Shown: positions 7,825 through 13,048 of the stretch, piece after piece | Position numbering within the stretch: the first letter of the stretch is position 1 | Layout of the letters: every line of letters begins with the position of its first letter | Assembly (NCBI GenBank): GCA_030040455.1 | Contig: JASHTR010000240.1 | Coordinates: 1-13,048 of the forward strand | DNA: 13,048 bases | Reading direction: 5' to 3' | Origin: Terriglobia bacterium | GTDB taxonomy: Bacteria; Acidobacteriota; Terriglobia; UBA7540 | Made by a program: the position numbers and the translations under genes | Notes under the pieces: generated by a model | Seen by the model: the letters and a program-made list of their open reading frames with translations, nothing else | Database searches by the model: none | Told to the model about the DNA's origin: nothing

Positions 7825-9612
7825 TCAGGCTTTCGCGCGCACCCCGGAAAAATGGACTTCGATTTCTTCCAGTGTCTTGCCCTTGGTTTCCGGCAATAAA
7901 AAAGCCGAGGTAAGGAAGTAGAGGATTGTGCAACCGGCGAAAAGCAGAAACATGGTGGCATAGCCATAACGGCCCACGGTTGGCAGGAAAATAGCCGCTA
8001 TGAAGGTGGCAACCGCCTCGTTGAGCAGAAGGGCGATGCTCATGCCATTGGAGCGGATCCGGGTGGGCATCAGTTCCGATAAGGCCAGCCAGACGCAGAT
8101 ACCCGGCCCCATCGCATAAAATGCGGCAAAGACAAACAGGCTGATGGCCACCAGCCAGCCGTTTTCCCGGCTGGGCAACGGAGTGATCAGCGCGTGAAGG
8201 ATGCGCAGTGGAGCGGTTTGGGCTTGCTCAAGGTTGCCTAAAGGATTAGAGAAAAAGGCCAACACTCGATTGGCCGGAACGCAGCTTGACCGGCTCAGTT
8301 GAACTGGCGTTGACAGCGGATGATTCGAGAGCACGGCCGGCGTCACGGCGCTGAAATCGCCGTAAGAATAAATGACGGTCAGTGTGGCCGGTTCCCCGGC
8401 CAGATTGACATGCCCGGCAGCCGTCAGCCATTGTCGTTCGAGCGCCGACGTAAAGCGTAGCGTCAAGGCTTCCTGTCCATCAACCATCGTCTGGACGGCC
8501 TGACGCACGTCGAGGCGATGTTGCTCGTTGCGACGGAATAAAAAGAACGCGGTCAACAGCGTTACCACCATTCCGGCCGTGCCTACCGAGAGCAGGAATT
8601 TACGTCCTTTCCGGTCCACCAGCAACATGCCAACGACAGTGCCCAGCGCCTGCACCACGGTGAAAATGATGTAACCCCAGTGCGCCAGCACGTCGGACAA
8701 GCCGCTTTGGATCAGGATGGCGGTGTTGTATCCGATAATCGAATTAATGCCGGTAGCCTGGTTCAAGGCCAAAATCGCGCAGGCGAGCAGAAACGGAAGC
8801 ACGTATTTCCGCTTGAGCAAGCTCTCGGCAACACGCTTTCCTGCCGTTTTGATTTTTTCTACAGCCTGATTGCGCTCCATTTCCTCCAGCTCCACACGCG
8901 CCTGTTCGGGGGAACGCGAGCGTGAAAGCGCCTCCAGTGCGCGTTGCACTTGCCCGCGACGAAAAAGCCAACGCGGCGATTCCGCCACGCCAAAACTGCC
9001 CAGCACGAAGAGCACTCCGGGCAGTAGTGAAACCCAGAAAATGCTTCGCCAAGCATGATCCTTAAACGCGAACAGCAACTGCGGATTGCCCATCTTGGCG
9101 ACTTCTTCCACGCGCAGACTGTAATACATGCCCACCCCGGCGGCCGCGACGATGCCGAGGGTCAGTAGCCATTGGAACATGGCGGTGCCCTTGCCACGCT
9201 CCTGCGGCGCCAAACATTCAGCCAGATAGAGCGGCACAACTACCCCAATCAAGCCAGCGCTGATGCCTTGGCACAAACGGCCGAGGATGAGCACTTCGTA
9301 ACCGCGCGAGAGCGCGATGATGGGAATACTGACAGCGAACAGCACCCCGCTGAGTATCATCAGGCGTTTCCGTCCCATGCGGTCGGCCAGCAGGCCGGCA
9401 AAGAGGGTTGAGATCACGGTTCCCAACAGTACGGCCGCCACCACGAACGAAATCTGTCCCGCGTTCAGCCCCGAGGTGGCTTCCAAATAAGGCAGAGCGC
9501 CAGCGATGATGCCTATATCGATGCCATAAAGGAGTCCGCCCAGGCCGGCTACCAACAATAAAAAGCGGTTATAGGCTGCCGGCCGGCCTCTGAAGATGGT
9601 GGAGGTTTGCAA
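7825..9612 (-). CDS. Sugar-porter family MFS transporter with large periplasmic insert
   Basis: This 595-residue integral membrane protein belongs to the sugar porter branch of the major facilitator superfamily, in which proton symport of monosaccharides is usual. Diagnostic motifs are GIDIGIIAGAL (30-40), DRMGRKRL after TM2 (77-84), ESPRWLF after TM6 (211-217), NQATGINSIIGYN in TM7 (284-296), DRKGRK after TM8 (333-338) and PETKGKTLEEIE at the end (574-585). Twelve membrane segments can be placed. Typical bacterial members are about 450-500 residues. The excess lies in a polar stretch at about 360-484 between TM9 and TM10, on the periplasmic side. The start is TTG at 9612, because no in-frame ATG exists between the upstream stop (9634-9636) and TM1. 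AAAGG (9620-9624) sits seven bases before it. It leads the sugar locus and carries the same promoter element as the next gene, so import and oxidation are probably co-regulated. Confidence 0.92.
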   Translation of the reverse strand: MQTSTIFRGRPAAYNRFLLLVAGLGGLLYGIDIGIIAGALPYLEATSGLNAGQISFVVAAVLLGTVISTLFAGLLADRMGRKRLMILSGVLFAVSIPIIALSRGYEVLILGRLCQGISAGLIGVVVPLYLAECLAPQERGKGTAMFQWLLTLGIVAAAGVGMYYSLRVEEVAKMGNPQLLFAFKDHAWRSIFWVSLLPGVLFVLGSFGVAESPRWLFRRGQVQRALEALSRSRSPEQARVELEEMERNQAVEKIKTAGKRVAESLLKRKYVLPFLLACAILALNQATGINSIIGYNTAILIQSGLSDVLAHWGYIIFTVVQALGTVVGMLLVDRKGRKFLLSVGTAGMVVTLLTAFFLFRRNEQHRLDVRQAVQTMVDGQEALTLRFTSALERQWLTAAGHVNLAGEPATLTVIYSYGDFSAVTPAVLSNHPLSTPVQLSRSSCVPANRVLAFFSNPLGNLEQAQTAPLRILHALITPLPSRENGWLVAISLFVFAAFYAMGPGICVWLALSELMPTRIRSNGMSIALLLNEAVATFIAAIFLPTVGRYGYATMFLLFAGCTILYFLTSAFLLPETKGKTLEEIEVHFSGVRAKA

Positions 9613-9619
9613 TGGCGTG

Positions 9620-9624
9620 CCTTT
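9620..9624 (-). promoter_or_regulatory. Ribosome binding site that supports the TTG start of the permease
   Basis: The minus strand has AAAGG, seven bases before TTG 9612. There is no ATG or GTG alternative in the short open frame upstream, so this site decides a non-ATG start. Confidence 0.55.
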
Positions 9625-9638
9625 ACAGTGAGATTACG

Positions 9639-9650
9639 GCCCAATTGGGC
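9639..9650. promoter_or_regulatory. Perfect 12-base palindrome in the permease leader
   Basis: GCCCAATTGGGC is a perfect palindrome lying between the predicted transcription start (about 9691) and the TTG start at 9612. It could be a dimeric repressor operator or a small RNA hairpin. No regulator gene is present in the window to pair with it. Confidence 0.4.
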
Positions 9651-9661
9651 AGACCGTTTTG

Positions 9662-9860
9662 AGCGGGTAGCGCGGCAGAGCCGCAACCAAAACGAGTATT
9701 ATACGCCTCGTCTGCTGCCGGCAAGCCGCACGGTCGAAAATGCTCCGTCACCAATTGAGCCGAAAGGCGACATGAACGAGCCTTATTATGTTTGACGGTC
9801 ACATTGTATTAGAATGGCAGCTTCCGTCGGTCAGATTTCTGCCGCGCTGCGCTACCCGCT
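9662..9860. repeat. Imperfect inverted repeat flanking the permease promoter region
   Basis: The left arm AGCGGGTAGCGC-GGCAG (9662-9678) is matched by the reverse complement of 9839-9860, which reads AGCGGGTAGCGC, then five extra bases, then GGCAG. The arms enclose about 160 bases containing the promoter-like element. The right arm reaches into the stop codon of the UvrC-like gene. Inside the left arm, GCGGC-AGA-GCCGC (9672-9684) can form a hairpin at the very start of the permease leader. Whether this is a small mobile or repeat-family element or chance is open. Confidence 0.35.
9693..9724 (-). promoter_or_regulatory. Promoter-like element, copy 2, before the sugar permease
   Basis: The minus strand shows TTGCCG (9719-9724), a 15-base spacer and a perfect TATAAT (9698-9703). 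A 17-base spacing would give GCTTGC as -35. It matches the element at 7752-7783 in 25 of 32 bases. ACGAG (9692-9696) and CTCGT (9707-9711) add a dyad around the -10 box. The leader to the TTG start would be about 79 bases and holds a hairpin (9672-9684) and a palindrome (9639-9650). The rest of the 247-base gap, 9725-9838, shows nothing recognisable. Confidence 0.6.
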
Positions 9861-11017
9861 TATTTCTCCGCAAGCATCACTTTTCGACATAATCGCACGA
9901 GGCGAGCGTAGGGAGCTTCCTCGCCGGGATCGAGCATCAGCATCTCGCCGGTACGGAACGAGCTATAGTACCAGCGGGCGAGCAGGGTGAGATGCTCCCA
10001 GCAGGGCAATGGTGTTTTGAAAGCTTCCGGCGGAGTTGCGGCTGGAGATGGGTGGCCGGGTTTCACGAGCGATTGAAGCAACTCCTGAAGTCGCTGGTCG
10101 AGAGGTTGCGGAGAAGAAACATTCTCCTCGAGCGAGAGCGTGCCGGGCCCGCGAATCTCGCCCGCAGCCACCCTGAAGAACACGGTCGTCTTTTCCTGCC
10201 TGCCCGGTAATACCAGGATGGCATGAAGACTGGAAATTTCACGCACCAGCGGCGGCAGGAGTCCGAGGATTTCCTGCACTTTTTCCAGCCGGTGATGGGC
10301 GCGGGAGGCGCGCTCGAACTCCAGACTCTCAGAAGCCTCGGCGCGCTCCATCTCCAATTCACGCGCGAGCGTTGCTCCCCGCGAGTTCAGGAAATCCACG
10401 ACGCGGCCCACTTCCTGCTGATATTCTTCGTCCGCGCACCCTTTGAAGCAAGGGGCCAGGCACATCCGCATCTGAGAATAAATGCAGCCGGGATGAGAAG
10501 GATCAGGATTAAGGTCCGGCAGGCAGCGGCGGATCTTGAACAAGTCCAGAAATTTCCCCGTAAATCGCTCTGCGGTGCTCCGCGAGGGGAACGGCCCGTA
10601 ATAGAGCGAGCCGTCACGGGATACCCGCCGCGTCGAGTAGCACCGGGGAAAACGGTTTCGTAAATTGATTTTCACCAGGATCGGCGGTCTCAACCGCAAG
10701 CGACGGCGAAACTGGCGAGGATAATGAAACTGGTTGAGGAGAAAAATCAGCCACTGCGCTTCGAAATTCGAGCCGACGACCTCGAAATCAATCCGACGGG
10801 TCACCATCCTCAGATTCAGCCGGCGGGACTGAGGGAGGAGAGCGGCCAACAGCCTCCGCAGGCGACGGCGGAGATCACGGGTATGGCTGAGGTAAGGCTG
10901 AGCAGCCACGCCGGGTTGTTCTTCCGGGAAGAGCGCGAAGACGGCGGGGACCGCGGGGAAAGCCTCAAAGTCCACTTCCGCGGCAGGATCAAACGGAATG
11001 GAATTTCGCAGCCTCAA
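9860..11017 (-). CDS. UvrC N-terminal-half homologue with degenerate GIY-YIG domain
   Basis: This 385-residue protein aligns by eye with the first half of excinuclease subunit UvrC. Residues 20-105 occupy the GIY-YIG position but read AVFALF where UvrC has GVY and PYLSHTRDLRRRL where it has YVGKAKNLRKRL. The GIY tyrosine is Phe, the YIG glycine is Ser, and the usual catalytic Glu in the ALLLE helix appears to be Leu (QWLIFLLNQF, 88-97). DGSLYYGPFPS (135-145) matches the UvrC YFGPY segment. Cysteines 165, 178, 186 and 190 reproduce the C-x12-C-x7-C-x3-C spacing of the UvrC iron-sulfur site. A UVR (UvrB-binding) motif lies near 231-247. The RNase H-like nuclease and HhH domains are absent, as in Cho. 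The start is taken as TTG 11017, overlapping the upstream stop as TTGA with GGGA before it. GTG 10975 is an alternative. It is probably a non-cutting repair or DNA-binding factor. Confidence 0.8.
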   Translation of the reverse strand: MRLRNSIPFDPAAEVDFEAFPAVPAVFALFPEEQPGVAAQPYLSHTRDLRRRLRRLLAALLPQSRRLNLRMVTRRIDFEVVGSNFEAQWLIFLLNQFHYPRQFRRRLRLRPPILVKINLRNRFPRCYSTRRVSRDGSLYYGPFPSRSTAERFTGKFLDLFKIRRCLPDLNPDPSHPGCIYSQMRMCLAPCFKGCADEEYQQEVGRVVDFLNSRGATLARELEMERAEASESLEFERASRAHHRLEKVQEILGLLPPLVREISSLHAILVLPGRQEKTTVFFRVAAGEIRGPGTLSLEENVSSPQPLDQRLQELLQSLVKPGHPSPAATPPEAFKTPLPCWEHLTLLARWYYSSFRTGEMLMLDPGEEAPYARLVRLCRKVMLAEK

Positions 11018-11805
11018 TCCTGTCCCATGTGGAATCCCAAGCCTTGCTGCCGGATGGCCTTGCGATAATCGTCCGACCGCATCTCGACCACTTTGCACAT
11101 TTCATAAAGACGGGAGCGGAGCGTGACACCGTACTGATTCAGCGATTTTTCCATGTCCGTCACCGCTTCGCCTGAGGGCGAGCGGACGTCGTTGGAGGGG
11201 GCGGGCTGTCCAAAAGGCAACGTGGTGGTAATCAACGTGACTTTCTTCTGGTTGTAGCGGGAGTTAATGACGTAGGCGAGCGTGTCCTTCACCCAATCGC
11301 TCGGATTCAATGCCGCCAGCTCATCGAGCAGAAGCACTTCCGCATCCAACACCGGCTGAAGGATGCGCAGCTCGGAGGTTTGGGAAACGGAATTGTAACT
11401 ATCCTTAATTTCCTTCAAAAGATCCCGGAAATCGTAGAACAGGCACGGGATGTTCTTCCGCACCATCAGCTCGTGGATCACCGCAACGGCGAGATGCGTC
11501 TTACCTACACCCGTCGGGCCAATGAAGAGCAGACCGAAATCCGCAGGGTATTCTTCTACAAACTTCTGAGCATACAGTTTCGCCACGTCGAGGTAGCGGT
11601 TCGCCTGCCCGCTCTGGCGGTCTTTGCGGATATCAAAGTTTTCAAAAGCGCAGTGTTCGTAGCGGCGGGGGATGCGCGATTGAGCCAGCAGTTGCCCCGA
11701 GCGCTGCGCATCGGCGCAATCACAGCGGACGACGCGGCGCACACCTTCGGATTCCAGAGGTTTCCAGCCCGTACCATCACAGACCGGGCAATTATTTCTG
11801 GGCAT
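11014..11805 (-). CDS. DnaC/DnaI-like AAA+ ATPase (helicase-loader-like)
   Basis: This 263-residue protein has an N-terminal zinc-binding segment with CPVC at 6-9 and CDC at 28-30, as in many DnaC/DnaI-like loaders. An AAA+ core follows: Walker A GPTGVGKT at 96-103, Walker B VLLLDE at 157-162, sensor-1 ITTT at 192-195, and a likely arginine finger in TLRSRLYEMC (228-237). A polar insertion of about 25 residues (about 198-222) lies between sensor-1 and the arginine finger. Family knowledge suggests ATP-dependent loading of the replicative helicase or binding of single-stranded DNA. IstB transposition helpers share the fold, but no IstA-like transposase is next to it. The ATG at 11805 is preceded by AGGGGGTGA. 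Its stop overlaps the TTG of the UvrC-like gene by four bases, which implies coupled translation. A repeat element occupies the upstream gap, and no convincing promoter is visible. Confidence 0.85.
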   Translation of the reverse strand: MPRNNCPVCDGTGWKPLESEGVRRVVRCDCADAQRSGQLLAQSRIPRRYEHCAFENFDIRKDRQSGQANRYLDVAKLYAQKFVEEYPADFGLLFIGPTGVGKTHLAVAVIHELMVRKNIPCLFYDFRDLLKEIKDSYNSVSQTSELRILQPVLDAEVLLLDELAALNPSDWVKDTLAYVINSRYNQKKVTLITTTLPFGQPAPSNDVRSPSGEAVTDMEKSLNQYGVTLRSRLYEMCKVVEMRSDDYRKAIRQQGLGFHMGQD

Positions 11806-11841
11806 CCGTCACCCCCTATCCCGCGAAGGTGCGACAAAATC

Positions 11842-11944
11842 AAAGGCCTCACGCAAAATTACCAAGGCGCAAAGGAGCACCAAGAACACTTCTTTTGCCG
11901 GCTTTGCGAGTTTTTGCGTCTCGCGGTCTTTGCGTGAGGCTTTT
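11842..11944. repeat. Intergenic nested inverted repeat built on TTTGCG/CGCAAA
   Basis: The outer arms are 11842-11857 and 11929-11944. They contain the perfect 12-base pair GCCTCACGCAAA / TTTGCGTGAGGC and extend four bases outward with one G-T mismatch. An inner stem pairs CGCAAAG (11868-11874) with CTTTGCG (11902-11908). Extra TTTGCG units occur at about 11913-11918. The element fills most of the 145-base gap between the cyclophilin stop and the ATPase start. It resembles dispersed, structured intergenic repeats of the REP/MITE-like kind common in environmental bacteria. It may also act as a 3' RNA hairpin for the cyclophilin transcript, though a terminal T-run is weak. Confidence 0.6.
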
Positions 11945-11950
11945 TGCCTG

Positions 11951-12638
<688 letters not shown>

Positions 12639-12646
<8 letters not shown>

Positions 12647-13048
12647 AATATTCCAGGCCAAGATGCGTAATCATCTTCTCGCCGCGCAGGTGACGCAGCG
12701 TGTTCTTAAGCTTCATCAGTTGGATAAAGAGGTCGTGCTCCGGATAGAGCGATGGAGCGCAAATGGGACTCTTGAAATAAAACGAAAGCCATTCCTGGAT
12801 GCCTTTCCGCGCCATTTCCGGGCATCGCCGGGCGAGGTCGAGGAAGAGCGTCAAGTCCAACACGATGGGGGCGGCCAGGATGGAATCACGGCAGAGGAAG
12901 TCGATTTTGATCTGCATTGGATAGCCCATCCATCCGAAGATGTCGAGGTTATCCCAGCCCTCCTTGTTGTCGCCGCGAGGAGGGTAATAATTGATGCGAA
13001 CCTTGTGGTAGAGGTCCTGGTAAAGCTGCGGATAAAGCTCCGGCTGGA
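12639..13048 (-). CDS. ino1: Inositol-3-phosphate synthase, C-terminal part (5' end outside window)
   Basis: Only the last 135 residues are visible. The frame enters from the window's right edge and stops at TAG 12639-12641. The segment GWDNLDIFGWMGYPMQIK is followed by DFLCRDSILAAPIVLDL (residues 49-65 of the fragment), which matches the conserved C-terminal region of myo-inositol-1-phosphate synthases (family PF01658), where Asp-Ser and the flanking hydrophobic helix are hallmarks. The enzyme converts glucose-6-phosphate to inositol-3-phosphate with NAD in the cytoplasm. Its NAD-binding N-terminal domain lies outside the window. The internal ATG (12929) is not the start, because the open frame and the family similarity continue upstream of it. 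It overlaps the cyclophilin gene by eight bases. The two products have no obvious shared pathway. Confidence 0.88.

Noticed and set aside
11018..11098. GTG start at 11098 for the UvrC-like gene
   Set aside because: It would overlap the ATPase gene by 85 bases and add residues without UvrC resemblance. The TTG at 11017 gives a standard 4-base overlap.
11014..11805. Reading the AAA+ ATPase as IstB of an IS21-type insertion sequence
   Set aside because: No IstA transposase, terminal repeats or target duplication flank it. The N-terminal zinc segment and the coupling to the UvrC-like gene favour a DnaC/DnaI-like role.
11813..11841. TTGATT-17-GATAGG as a minus-strand promoter for the ATPase gene
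   Set aside because: The -10 box matches only three of six bases, and the region overlaps the repeat element's edge, so support is insufficient.

Overview
The window is a gene-dense, GC-rich bacterial segment in which every recognisable gene lies on the minus strand. Tat-exported Gfo/Idh/MocA oxidoreductases, DUF4091/GH123-type glycosidase-like proteins, large HEAT-repeat proteins carrying a heme-c motif and a sugar-porter transporter together suggest a soil or sediment saprophyte, most likely an acidobacterium (for example a Bryobacteraceae or Solibacter relative). That assignment is inference from gene content, because no rRNA or other marker gene is present.

Read in the direction of transcription (right to left), the window holds these blocks. 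(1) 13048-12639: the 3' end of an inositol-3-phosphate synthase, overlapping a cyclophilin-type peptidyl-prolyl isomerase with an N-terminal export or lipoprotein signal (12646-11951). (2) 11944-11842: an intergenic element made of nested imperfect inverted repeats built on TTTGCG/CGCAAA. (3) 11805-9860: a DnaC/DnaI-like AAA+ ATPase joined by a 4-base TTGA overlap to a protein resembling the N-terminal half of UvrC, with a degenerate GIY-YIG domain but an intact four-cysteine pattern. (4) 9859-9613: a 247-base regulatory region with a promoter-like element, a hairpin and a palindrome. (5) 9612-4144: a carbohydrate locus made of a sugar-porter MFS permease with a large extracytoplasmic insert, a Tat-exported Gfo/Idh/MocA oxidoreductase, a Tat-exported DUF4091/GH123-like protein, and a small soluble Cache-like protein. 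The last three overlap at their ends. A 32-base promoter-like element, 25 of 32 bases identical, precedes both the permease and the oxidoreductase, so the two are probably co-regulated. (6) 4143-3999: a regulatory region with a good sigma70-type promoter and helically phased direct repeats. (7) 3998-1: two surface or periplasmic HEAT-repeat proteins. The first is a 1086-residue membrane-anchored fusion of a single CxxCH heme site, a toroid-type domain with QW motifs and HEAT repeats. The second is cut by the window edge.

The most unusual items are the degenerate UvrC half-protein coupled to a helicase-loader-like ATPase, the heme/QW/HEAT fusion protein, and the duplicated promoter element in the sugar locus. 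No tRNA, rRNA, CRISPR array, transposase or phage gene was seen. No stretch longer than 300 bases lacks a gene.
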